This document shows, in pieces, positions 56,344 to 64,000 of a stretch of DNA of 64,000 nt (the first letter of the stretch is position 1; each line of letters begins with the position of its first letter). The DNA is taken from assembly GCF_902859875.1 (NCBI RefSeq), contig NZ_CADIKF010000011.1, forward strand, positions 1 to 64,000. Reading direction: 5' to 3'. This DNA comes from Paraburkholderia solisilvae (GTDB taxonomy: Bacteria; Pseudomonadota; Gammaproteobacteria; Burkholderiales; Burkholderiaceae). The notes beneath the pieces were generated by a model, which ran no database searches, had not been told where the DNA came from, and was given only the letters and a program-made list of their open reading frames with translations. Position numbers and translations under genes: made by a program.

Positions 56344-57474
56344 CTACGCCGTGGGAAACAGATGCTGGTTCACGAAATCGACGAACGCTCGCACCTTCGG
56401 CGGCGTCATCCGCCCGGAAGGCCAAAGCGCGCGAACCGGAATCCGGTCGGCGGTAAATTCACGCAGCACGGCCACCAGCGATCCGTCCGCCAGTTGGGTG
56501 CGCACCGCGAAATCAGGCACACTGGTCAGCCCCAGGCCCTGCTCGGCGAGCGCGATCAGCGGCTCCACCGCGCTTGCGATCGCGGTGGACGGAAGCTCCA
56601 CGTCGAATACCGCCCCCTCGCGGACGAATGCCCAACGCCTCAAGCGCCCCGATCGCGGAAAACGATGCTGCAGGCACGCGTGCGCCGCGAGCGCCTCGGG
56701 CGCGGCCGGCACGCCGTGCCGCGCCAGATACTGCGGCGAGCCGACAATCAGATGCGTGTAGTGTCCGAGCGTGCGCATCGTGAGTTGCGAATCGACGACG
56801 TCGCCGGTGCGCAGCACGACGTCGAAGCCATCTTCGATCACGTCGACCATGCGGTCGCTGAAGTCGATGTCGAGCTGCACGTCGGGATACTCGCGCATGA
56901 ATGCCGACAGCACGGGCATCAGCAGCGTGCCGACCAGCGGAATGCTCACGCGCAGCCGCCCCATCGGCTTCTCGCGCGATGCCGCCAGTTCGGACTCCGC
57001 TTCTTCGACCTCGTTCAGGATGCGCGCGCAACGCGCGAGAAAAAGCTCGCCCTCGGGCGTGAGCCGCACGCTGCGCGTGCTGCGGTGAAACAGCCTCACG
57101 CCGAGACGCGCCTCGAGCCGCGCCACCGCTTTGCCGATCGCCGACGACGAAAGCCCGAGTTGCCGGCCCGCTTCCGCGAAGCTCAGTGCTTCGGCTGCAC
57201 GGGTGAAGATGACCATCCCGCTCATGTGGTCCAGCGCGCCGCTCGCGCGCCCGCTTCCGGCGCTTGTCGTGGCGTTTGCGGTGGCGTTGGCGGTGGCCTT
57301 GGCGGTGGCGTTGGCGGCGTTGGCGGCGTTGGCGGCGTTGGCGCCTTTTGCCCCGGCGCTCCGTCCTGAGCCCGTTCCCGCGCTCGCCTTCCCATCTGTT
57401 TTCGCGTTCGTCCCGACGCCCGGCTTGCGTGCGGCCGTTCTTTTCTCTAACGAGGCGGGGTTGGATTTGTTCAT
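56344..57474 (-). CDS. LysR-family transcriptional regulator with repeat-rich N-terminus
   Basis: 376 residues from ATG 57474, which has GGAGAG seven bases before. The LysR helix-turn-helix starts only at about residue 86 (VIFTRAAEALSFAEAGRQLG, then SSSAIGKAVARLE), followed by the effector domain. The first ~83 residues are Ala/Asn/Thr-rich, from a GGCGTTGGC-type tandem repeat (57260-57345). Typical members are ~300 residues. It is divergent from nemA, which it probably controls. Confidence 0.9.
   Translation of the reverse strand: MNKSNPASLEKRTAARKPGVGTNAKTDGKASAGTGSGRSAGAKGANAANAANAANATAKATANATANATTSAGSGRASGALDHMSGMVIFTRAAEALSFAEAGRQLGLSSSAIGKAVARLEARLGVRLFHRSTRSVRLTPEGELFLARCARILNEVEEAESELAASREKPMGRLRVSIPLVGTLLMPVLSAFMREYPDVQLDIDFSDRMVDVIEDGFDVVLRTGDVVDSQLTMRTLGHYTHLIVGSPQYLARHGVPAAPEALAAHACLQHRFPRSGRLRRWAFVREGAVFDVELPSTAIASAVEPLIALAEQGLGLTSVPDFAVRTQLADGSLVAVLREFTADRIPVRALWPSGRMTPPKVRAFVDFVNQHLFPTA
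57264..57345. repeat. Nine-base tandem repeat inside the LysR gene
   Basis: Plus-strand units of GGCGTTGGC and close variants (GGCGGTGGC, GGCCTTGGC) are repeated about nine times. Each unit is three codons, so slippage would lengthen or shorten the Ala/Asn tract without frameshift. Confidence 0.85.
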
Positions 57475-57699
57475 TACGAGGCTCTCCGTCTTGCGCGGTA
57501 TCGAACGCAGTGTAAGGCACATGCCGCGCTCCCCGCGCAGCAACGCATCCGGCGATTGCGGACACGCCTGTCCGAAGTGATTGCACCGGCGGACCGTTTT
57601 TCCCGCCGCGTGCGGCTCCTATATTTGCGTCAAGCGTCGCCGCGTCGCGGCATCACGCAGCAGCTTCTACTGAATCGCTCAATTGTGCGGAGAACCAAA

Positions 57700-58821
57700 A
57701 TGTCCAGTCTCTTTTCGAAAGTCACGGTCGGCTCGTATGAGCTGGCCCATCGTGTCGTGCTCGCGCCGCTCACCCGGATGCGCGCGGAACCCGGTGCACG
57801 CCCGGGCCCGTTGATGGCACGCTATTACGCGCAACGCACGTCCCCGGGCGCACTGCTGATCAGCGAGGCGACCATCGCCGCGCTGGACGGCAACGGTTAT
57901 CTGGGCGCGCCCGGTCTGTACGACGACAGCCAGATCGCCGGCTGGCAAGCCGTGACGGACGCGGTGCACGCCAAAGGCGGCACGATCTTTCTTCAGTTGT
58001 ATCACGCGGGCCGTCAATCGAATGCGCAATTGCAGCCCGGCGGCGGCCGTCCGGTAGGTCCGTCCGAAGTGCCGCATGGCGGCGTTGCGTACACCGAAGC
58101 GGGCTGGGTGCCCAACACGCCTAACCGCGCGCTGGAAACAGGCGAAATTGCCGGGATTGTCGAGCGTTTCCGCGCGGCAGCGGAACGCGGTGTCAAGGCA
58201 GGCTTCGATGGCGTGGAACTGCACGCGGCCAATGGTTATCTGTTCGACCAGTTCCTTCAGGACGGCAGCAACAGGCGCACCGACGCATACGGCGGTTCGA
58301 TCGCCAATCGCGCCCGCCTGCTCCTCGAAACAACGCGCGCGGTGATCTCCGTATGGGGCGCCGGCAAGGTGGCGGTTCGTCTCGGACCGAACGGCTCGTG
58401 GGGCGATATGTCCGACAGCGATCCACGCGCGTTATTCAGCTATGTCGCGAAAGAACTGGACACGCTCGGTATTGCGTATCTGCATCTGATCGAGCCGCGC
58501 ATCGCGGGCAACATCGAGAATGACGCGCACGATCAAAGCCCCGTCGCGGCGAAGACGCTGCGCGCGTATTTTCACGGTCCGATCATCGCCGCGGGCGGTT
58601 TCGACGGCGAGAGCGCCGAAGCCATCGTGCGATCCGGCGACGCGGACCTGGTTGCGTTCGGCCGGCATTTCATCGCGAACCCGGACCTGCCGGAACGGCT
58701 GCGCAAACATCTGCCGTTGAACCGGTACGACCGCGCGACGTTCTTCGGTGGCACCGACGTCGGCTATACCGACTATCCGTTCCATCGCGACGAAAATCGC
58801 GAACAGCGCATTGCCGCGTGA
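57700..58821 (+). CDS. nemA: Old-yellow-enzyme ene-reductase (NemA-like)
   Basis: 373 residues from ATG 57700 (GGAGA seven bases before). FMN TIM-barrel with the family hallmarks: LAPLTRMRAEPG near the start, LQLYHAGRQSN, HAANGYLFDQFLQ with the His/Asn substrate pair and Tyr, and VAFGRHFIANPDLP near the end. It reduces activated C=C bonds or nitro compounds with NAD(P)H. Divergent from the LysR gene, as is usual, with 225 bases between. Confidence 0.93.
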   Translation: MSSLFSKVTVGSYELAHRVVLAPLTRMRAEPGARPGPLMARYYAQRTSPGALLISEATIAALDGNGYLGAPGLYDDSQIAGWQAVTDAVHAKGGTIFLQLYHAGRQSNAQLQPGGGRPVGPSEVPHGGVAYTEAGWVPNTPNRALETGEIAGIVERFRAAAERGVKAGFDGVELHAANGYLFDQFLQDGSNRRTDAYGGSIANRARLLLETTRAVISVWGAGKVAVRLGPNGSWGDMSDSDPRALFSYVAKELDTLGIAYLHLIEPRIAGNIENDAHDQSPVAAKTLRAYFHGPIIAAGGFDGESAEAIVRSGDADLVAFGRHFIANPDLPERLRKHLPLNRYDRATFFGGTDVGYTDYPFHRDENREQRIAA

Positions 58822-58840
58822 CGCCACAGGCTCGCGTCCT

Positions 58841-58864
58841 GCCGCGCCGCTTGCCGCGGCTTTT
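58841..58864 (+). terminator. Terminator after nemA
   Basis: GCCGCG (58841-58846) and CGCGGC (58855-58860), eight-base loop, then TTTTCT. It lies 20 bases after the nemA stop. Confidence 0.75.
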
Positions 58865-58876
58865 CTGACCCGAAGC

Positions 58877-58916
58877 GCCGCCCGCCGCGCGATGTTCACC
58901 TTGCGCGGCGGGCGGC
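58877..58916. terminator. Second strong hairpin between nemA and the ABC permease
   Basis: A perfect 14-base inverted repeat, GCCGCCCGCCGCGC (58877-58890) and GCGCGGCGGGCGGC (58903-58916), with a 12-base loop. It lies between convergent genes, probably stopping the leftward ABC operon. No T-run on the plus strand. Confidence 0.6.
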
Positions 58917-59037
58917 TTGCGCGTTTGCCGCAACCGAACCGTGCGTCACTACGCGCCCCGTGGCTCGAAGCTCCGCCGCACGTCGCGACAAACCACATCG
59001 GAGCTCGCCGATATCGAATGCGAATGCACACCGGCTC

Positions 59038-59769
59038 TCACGAAATTGCCTGTCGAACCGCAGCCCCGACCTCCGGTTCGGCCGCCTTCACCGGTTTGTG
59101 CAATCTGTCCAGCAAACGGCTCGCGCACCGCTGCAGCGCCGTGCACATCACGAGGTACATCAACGCCACGAACAGAAAAATCTGCGCGGGATACACCATC
59201 AACCGGCTATTGATCTGCGTCGCAAGGAACGTGAACTCCGGCACGCCGACAATGTACGCCAGCGACGTGTCCTTCACGAGCGTCACCCATTGATTGATAA
59301 ACGACGGCGCCATGATTCGCAGCGCCTGCGGCAACTGCACATAGCGCAGCGCCTGCCAGCGGGTCATGCCGAGCGACAGCGCCGCCTGCTGCTGTGCGGC
59401 GCCCACCGCCGCGAGCCCCGCATCGACCGAATGCGACAGATAAGCGCCGCCGATCAACGCCAGCGCGCACACGACGGCCGCCAGCGCCGGCACATCGATA
59501 TGCAGCAACATCGGCATCAGGAAGAACGTCCAGAAGATCAGCATCAGCACCGGAATCGCGCGGAAAAAGCCGATCACCGCGACGAGCGCCAGGTGGGCGG
59601 CGCCGCGCGTCAGCGAGAGCAGAATGCCGCCCGCGAGTCCGAACAGCGCGGACAGCAGCGCCGATACGATCGACAACACAACGGTTAGCGCAGCGCCACC
59701 GAGCGGCCCATGCGGAAACGTGCCGAGCAGCACATAGCGCAGCGTCGCAAGCCATTCTTGCAGGTTCAT
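59038..59769 (-). CDS. Polar amino-acid ABC transporter permease
   Basis: 243 residues, several membrane spans. It has the HisM/GltK-type block LGMTRWQALRYVQLPQALRIM (EAA loop) and FINQWVTLVKDTSLAYIVG. It pairs with the next permease to form the channel for an amino acid or similar compound. Its start overlaps the other permease's stop. No ATPase gene follows. Confidence 0.92.
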   Translation of the reverse strand: MNLQEWLATLRYVLLGTFPHGPLGGAALTVVLSIVSALLSALFGLAGGILLSLTRGAAHLALVAVIGFFRAIPVLMLIFWTFFLMPMLLHIDVPALAAVVCALALIGGAYLSHSVDAGLAAVGAAQQQAALSLGMTRWQALRYVQLPQALRIMAPSFINQWVTLVKDTSLAYIVGVPEFTFLATQINSRLMVYPAQIFLFVALMYLVMCTALQRCASRLLDRLHKPVKAAEPEVGAAVRQAIS

Positions 59770-60497
59770 GCTTGCCTCTGCCCTTGCGCGTGCGCGCCGA
59801 TGCGGCGCCCGACCAGCAGCGCGGCCTCGATCGATGCGATTGCAACGATGTACAGCACCGTGGCTGCGCCGAACGCCTGGAACGTCTTGAACGTTTCGGT
59901 ATCGACTTGCCGCGACGTATACGAAAGCTCAGCCAAACCAATCGCCATCGTCAGCGACGAATTCTTCACGATGTTCATGTACTGACCGGCCAGCGGCGGC
60001 ATCGCAATACGCACCGCCTGCGGGAGGATCACGTAACGGAACGCCGCAAACGGCGAAAACCCGAGCGCCGCGGCGGCCTCGTGCTGACCGCGCGGCACGC
60101 CGCGCAGGCCAGCCCTGAATTCCTCGCCGACAAATGTCGTTGAATAGCAGGTGAGGCCGACCCATCCCGCGACGAATTCGAACGACGGCCACGCAAGCGT
60201 GACCCCGCCCGCCGCGACCGTATGTGGCGTATTGAGCCACGTCATCCACGCGGTCGGCAACAGCGCCGCGACGCCGAAGTACCAGAACAGCAACTGCACG
60301 AGCAACGGCGAATTGCGAAACGCGAGCACGTAAAGCGCCGCGGCGCGCGCCACGCCCGGTCGCCGTGCGTGCTGCGCCAATGCAAGCGCGAAGCCCGCGA
60401 CGCTCGACGCGACAATCACGCTTACGCTAAGCGTCAACGTCATGATGAAGCCGTGGACAATCCACCCGACGTACTTCGGTTCCAGCCAGCCGTCCAT
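59766..60497 (-). CDS. Polar amino-acid ABC transporter permease
   Basis: 243 residues from ATG 60497 (GGAAAG upstream); an in-frame start at 60581 lacks family similarity. The EAA loop ALGFSPFAAFRYVILPQAVR and YMNIVKNSSLTMAIG place it in the HisMQ/GlnP family. It overlaps its partner by four bases and follows the binding-protein gene. Confidence 0.92.
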   Translation of the reverse strand: MDGWLEPKYVGWIVHGFIMTLTLSVSVIVASSVAGFALALAQHARRPGVARAAALYVLAFRNSPLLVQLLFWYFGVAALLPTAWMTWLNTPHTVAAGGVTLAWPSFEFVAGWVGLTCYSTTFVGEEFRAGLRGVPRGQHEAAAALGFSPFAAFRYVILPQAVRIAMPPLAGQYMNIVKNSSLTMAIGLAELSYTSRQVDTETFKTFQAFGAATVLYIVAIASIEAALLVGRRIGAHAQGQRQA

Positions 60498-60511
60498 TGC
60501 GATCTTTCCGT

Positions 60512-61330
60512 TCAGCTCTTTTGTGCGTCGCCGATGCGGAACAGACGCGGCAGCGGCGCACGGCTCGACGGACCGAACCACGCGTCATAGATCTTTGCGG
60601 CCGTCCCGTTCGCCTCGAGTTCCTTCAGCGTGTCGTCGACTGTGTGAAGGAGGCGCGCCTCTCCTTTCGGCACACCGACGCCTTCATAGTCGTTCGAGAT
60701 GGTGAACGGCGGGATTTCGTAGTTCGCCTTGTCCGGCACATTGGCCAGCAGCGCGACAAGCTTCGGGCCGTCCTGCGTGATCGCCTGCACATTGCCCGTA
60801 CGCAGCGCCGCAAAGGCGAAAGGCGTGTCGTCGTAAGCGACGATCGTTGCGCCGGGGAATTGCGCGCGCACCTGCTGTTCGTTCGTCGTGCCTTTGTCCG
60901 CGCCGATACGCAGTCCATTCAGCTGTTGCGGCGAGGTGAGCGCGCCTTTCTTCGCGAGAAACTGCGTACCCGACGCGAAATACGGCGTGCTGAAGTCCAC
61001 TTCTTTCCTGCGTTCGTCGGTGATCGTGAAGTTGGCGAACACCAGATCGACCTTGCCCGACTTCAGGAACGCAATGCGATTGGCCGGATTGGTCGGCTGG
61101 ATTTCGAGCTTTACGCCAAGCCGGTTCGCGACGGCCCGCGCATAGTCGACGTCGAGCCCGACAATCTGACTGGACTTCGGATCGACAAAGCCGAATGGCG
61201 GATTGCTGTCGAACGTCGCGACACGCAATACGCCCGCTTTCTTGATGTCGTCGAGCCGGTCGGCGTGCGCGACACTGGAAAAAGCGAGCAGCAACCCCGT
61301 CAGTGCCGCAGCGAGCGTTTGAATTTTCAT
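60512..61330 (-). CDS. Amino-acid ABC transporter substrate-binding protein
   Basis: 272 residues. Signal peptide 1-23 (ending AHA), then the family-3 periplasmic binding fold: VLRVATFDSNPPFGFVD, VDLVFANFTITDERRKEV and DKGTTNEQQV. It delivers an amino acid (glutamate/glutamine/His-like) to the two permeases. It starts the operon; no ATP-binding subunit gene is seen nearby. Confidence 0.92.
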   Translation of the reverse strand: MKIQTLAAALTGLLLAFSSVAHADRLDDIKKAGVLRVATFDSNPPFGFVDPKSSQIVGLDVDYARAVANRLGVKLEIQPTNPANRIAFLKSGKVDLVFANFTITDERRKEVDFSTPYFASGTQFLAKKGALTSPQQLNGLRIGADKGTTNEQQVRAQFPGATIVAYDDTPFAFAALRTGNVQAITQDGPKLVALLANVPDKANYEIPPFTISNDYEGVGVPKGEARLLHTVDDTLKELEANGTAAKIYDAWFGPSSRAPLPRLFRIGDAQKS

Positions 61331-61589
61331 TGTTAAAGATTATTTGGCAGCGTTCATGGGCGCCACGGGCGCGAGGCATCGTACTTGTGCTGCCCGCTAA
61401 TTTCCGTGGCGGCGAGCCGCGACTTTAGCAAGTCGCACACACGTAAGTGAACGAACAAATCGTCACGTGCTAAGCGTGCAGGATCATATGCGCGCCGCTT
61501 CTTTCGTTCTGACTTTTTGTTATTTTTCGCCGCAGACCACTCCGGCCTACAGTAATCGATCGGGGTTCAATCGATACAAAGGACGGCCC

Positions 61590-62654
61590 ATGTCACACGG
61601 TTCGAAAACATCGCTCGCGGTCATGGGCAAATACGCGTTCAGGTTCGCAGTCAAACGCGCGCTCAAAGGCGCTTTCACCGCCTGTGCGGCGCTCACGCTG
61701 CTCATTGCGGCGCCGACCGCCGCGCTCTGCGCCGCCAGCGCGCCCGCGCCCGCCGAACTGAAGCTCGACTATGCGTACTATTCGCCCGAAAGCCTCGTGA
61801 TCAGGCGTAACGGTTGGCTCGAACAGGAGTTCGCGGCCGATCACACGAAAATCGATTGGGTGCTGAGCCTCGGCAGCAATCGCGCGCTCGAGTATCTGAA
61901 TAGCGGTGCAATCGACATCGGTTCGACCGCGGGCCTCGCCGCGGTGCTTGGTAAAGCGAACGGCAATCCGATCCGCACCGTCTACATTTTTTCGCGCCCC
62001 GAGTGGACCGCGCTGGTGGTTCGCAAGGACTCGCCGCTCAAGACGATCGCAGACCTGAAAGGCAAGAAGATCGCCGCCACGAAGGGCACCGATCCCTATC
62101 TGTTCACGTTGCGTGCGCTGCATACGGCCGGTCTGTCGCGCGATGACGTCGAGATCGTCAACCTGCAACATCCCGATGGGCGCACCGCGCTCATCAACGG
62201 ACAGGTCGACGCGTGGGCCGGGCTCGATCCACATATGGCCGCCGCACAAATCGACAACGGCGCCCGTCTGCTCTATCGCAATGTCGACTTCAACACATGG
62301 GGATTCCTGAACGCACGCGAAGATTTCATCGCGAAGTACCCCGACACGGTTGCGCGCGTGCTGAAAGTGTATGAACGAGCGCGGCGGTGGATCGGCACGC
62401 ATCCGGACGAAGCCGCAAGCATCGTCGCCGAAGATTCGAAAGTGTCGCTCGCGGTCGCGAAGCTGCAACTGAGCCGCACGGACTTTAGCCAGCCGCAACC
62501 GGGCGCCACGCAGATCGCCGCATTGAAGGCCGCGGCGCCGGTACTCGTGCAGGAACAACTCGTCAAGCCGGGCACGGATCTGAATCAGGTGATCGATGCG
62601 TTGATCGACGTGCGCATCGCACAACCGGTGATCGCGTCCGCCGGTTCGGAATAG
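61590..62654 (+). CDS. Aliphatic sulfonate-type ABC transporter substrate-binding protein
   Basis: 354 residues from ATG 61590 (AAAGGA six bases before). A long signal region with a hydrophobic core (~25-45), then LKLDYAYYSPESLVIRRNGW, GSTAGLAAVLGKANG and LKGKKIAATKGTDPYLFTLR, typical of SsuA/TauA-like nitrate/sulfonate binding proteins. It probably captures alkanesulfonates in the periplasm. First of a three-gene unit, divergent from the amino-acid binding protein with 259 bases between. Confidence 0.9.
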   Translation: MSHGSKTSLAVMGKYAFRFAVKRALKGAFTACAALTLLIAAPTAALCAASAPAPAELKLDYAYYSPESLVIRRNGWLEQEFAADHTKIDWVLSLGSNRALEYLNSGAIDIGSTAGLAAVLGKANGNPIRTVYIFSRPEWTALVVRKDSPLKTIADLKGKKIAATKGTDPYLFTLRALHTAGLSRDDVEIVNLQHPDGRTALINGQVDAWAGLDPHMAAAQIDNGARLLYRNVDFNTWGFLNAREDFIAKYPDTVARVLKVYERARRWIGTHPDEAASIVAEDSKVSLAVAKLQLSRTDFSQPQPGATQIAALKAAAPVLVQEQLVKPGTDLNQVIDALIDVRIAQPVIASAGSE

Positions 62655-62663
62655 GACAAACCG

Positions 62664-63617
62664 ATGGCCGCCGAAGATTCGCTGACGGATTCGTTCGCGT
62701 TCCGCGCGCCGCAGGCCGGTCAACAATCCGTCACACCTCCATTCGTTCAGCCTGCTGCTCAAAACGCGGCTGAAGATCGCGCGGGGCCGGCCGCGTCGAT
62801 CGCGCCCGCGCGGCGCATCGCGCCATCCCCGAAACACACGTTGCGCCGCACGTCGCGCTGGCGCATCGCCGGTTGGCTGCTGCCGTTCGCGCTGCTCGCT
62901 CTGGTCGAAGCACTGGTCCGCAGCGGCGTGTTGCCCGCGCATCTGGTGCCGGCTCCAACGAGCATTGCCGCCGCGCTCGCCCAACTCGGCGCCGGCGGGT
63001 TGTTCAGGCATGTCGTCGCAAGCACGTTGCGCGTATTGGCCGGTTTCGGCTGCGGCGCGGCGCTTGCACTCGTTTTCGGTGCGGCCATGGGCTTGAGCCG
63101 GCGCCTCGACGCGCTGCTCGATCCGAGCTTCCAGGCGTTGCGCGCCATTCCATCGCTCGCATGGGTGCCGATTCTGCTGTTGTGGATGGGCATCGACGAA
63201 GCGCCGAAGATCACGCTTGTCGCCATCGGCGCGTTTTTTCCGGTCCATCTCGCGGTGGTGTCGGGTATGCGGGGTGTCGACCGCAAGCTCGTCGAGCTTG
63301 GCGATATCTATCGGCTAAGCCGCGCTGCGTCGTTTTTCCGTATCCTGCTGCCCGCCGCGCTGCCGCATGTTTTTACGGGCTTGCGCACCGGTCTTAGCCT
63401 CGCATGGATGTTTATGGTCGCCGCCGAACTGATCGCGGCGACCCGCGGACTCGGCTATCTGTTGAGCGACGGTCGCGAAACCGGTCGCCCGGACATTGTG
63501 TTCGGCGCGATTCTGCTGCTCGCGCTGCTCGGCAAACTGACCGACAGTGCGATGAAGCTCGCCGAGGCACGCGTGCTGGAGTGGCGCGATACCACCGATC
63601 CGGAGCAACGATCATGA
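62664..63617 (+). CDS. Aliphatic sulfonate-type ABC transporter permease
   Basis: 317 residues. After a ~65-residue low-complexity N-terminus come six spans. The EAA-type loop SRAASFFRILLPAALPHVF and the block RAIPSLAWVPILLLWMGI match SsuC. It forms the channel with the ATPase that follows, whose start overlaps its stop. Confidence 0.92.
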   Translation: MAAEDSLTDSFAFRAPQAGQQSVTPPFVQPAAQNAAEDRAGPAASIAPARRIAPSPKHTLRRTSRWRIAGWLLPFALLALVEALVRSGVLPAHLVPAPTSIAAALAQLGAGGLFRHVVASTLRVLAGFGCGAALALVFGAAMGLSRRLDALLDPSFQALRAIPSLAWVPILLLWMGIDEAPKITLVAIGAFFPVHLAVVSGMRGVDRKLVELGDIYRLSRAASFFRILLPAALPHVFTGLRTGLSLAWMFMVAAELIAATRGLGYLLSDGRETGRPDIVFGAILLLALLGKLTDSAMKLAEARVLEWRDTTDPEQRS

Positions 63618-64000
63618 TCGCGCCGTCATCGCCTCACGATGCACATCCATTGCTCGACGTCGCGATCGACGCGAAACGTTTCGGCGAGCGCATGTTGCTC
63701 GCGGGAACCAGACTATCCGTCGCGCGCGGCGAGATTGTCAGTCTCGTGGGCGCGAGCGGCTGCGGCAAGAGCACGTTGCTGCGCATCGTCGCCGGCCTCG
63801 ATCGCGATTTCGCCGGCACGATCATGCTTGACGGCGCCGTCCAGCATGGACCCTCGCCGCAATCGGGCGTAATCTTCCAGGAACCGCGTCTGCTGCCGTG
63901 GCTCAGTGTTGCCGACAATGTGAGCTTCCCGGCGCGGGCACGCGGCGCGTGCGGCGCGCGTGTCGACCGGCTGCTCGATGAAGTGGGTCTCGCGGGAACC
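63614..64000 (+). CDS. ABC transporter ATP-binding protein (SsuB-like), cut by window edge
   Basis: The first 129 residues are seen; the frame is open to the window end. Walker A is GASGCGKST (~48-56) and the Q-loop is IFQEPRLLPW. The signature motif and Walker B lie beyond the edge. It energises the sulfonate-type permease. ATG overlaps the permease stop (ATGA). Confidence 0.93.
   Translation, partial: MIAPSSPHDAHPLLDVAIDAKRFGERMLLAGTRLSVARGEIVSLVGASGCGKSTLLRIVAGLDRDFAGTIMLDGAVQHGPSPQSGVIFQEPRLLPWLSVADNVSFPARARGACGARVDRLLDEVGLAGT

Overview
The window is GC-rich, tightly packed DNA that looks like a Burkholderiaceae (Paraburkholderia-type) chromosome or megaplasmid. The placement rests on base and codon use, red-type RuBisCO with cbbX, a beta-proteobacterial methanopterin-dependent C1 gene set, and a Wzx/Wzy/Wzc-type exopolysaccharide locus. 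It is an inference from content, not a search result.

Region 1 (1-22.3 kb) is an exopolysaccharide locus. It holds the tail of an outer-membrane export protein, a truncated tyrosine-phosphatase relic, a Wzc-like tyrosine autokinase, a secreted beta-helix protein, an O-acyltransferase/SGNH fusion, a Wzx flippase, a Wzy-like polymerase, glycosyltransferases and acetyltransferases, a Gly/Ser-rich secreted protein, and a GDP-fucose module (gmd, fcl, wcaF-like, wcaI-like, GDP-mannose hydrolase). Between 15.4 and 17.5 kb lie decayed copies of three neighbouring genes, the trace of an old duplication.

Region 2 (22.3-26.8 kb) is accessory. It has a putative 2-oxoglutarate/Fe(II) dioxygenase, a PhzF-fold protein that seems to lack the family's catalytic Glu, and an AbiEi/AbiEii toxin-antitoxin pair whose promoter is flanked by an inverted repeat.

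Region 3 (26.8-50.9 kb) is a C1/autotrophy island. A leftward cbbLSXFP operon supplies RuBisCO, its activase, FBPase and phosphoribulokinase. Divergent from it is a 24-codon pqqA. Then come methylofuran-type cofactor genes (DUF447, MfnB, and MfnE/F/D-like), a HipBA module, a HisA-like protein, fhcBADC for the formylmethanofuran:H4MPT formyltransferase/hydrolase complex, a cytochrome b561, pqqBCDE and a two-component pair. pqqA is about 13.4 kb from pqqB with the cofactor and fhc genes between. Together these point to formaldehyde/formate oxidation feeding CO2 to the Calvin cycle, with PQQ for an alcohol dehydrogenase encoded elsewhere. No mxaF/xoxF, fae, mtdB, mch or cbbR is visible here.

Region 4 (50.9-64 kb) holds a TonB-dependent receptor convergent with a PQQ-associated beta-propeller protein, a small lipoprotein, a CDF cation transporter, a divergent LysR/old-yellow-enzyme pair, a polar amino-acid ABC transporter without a local ATPase gene, and an aliphatic-sulfonate-type ABC transporter that runs off the right edge.

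No rRNA, tRNA, CRISPR array, intact insertion sequence or replication origin was recognised.
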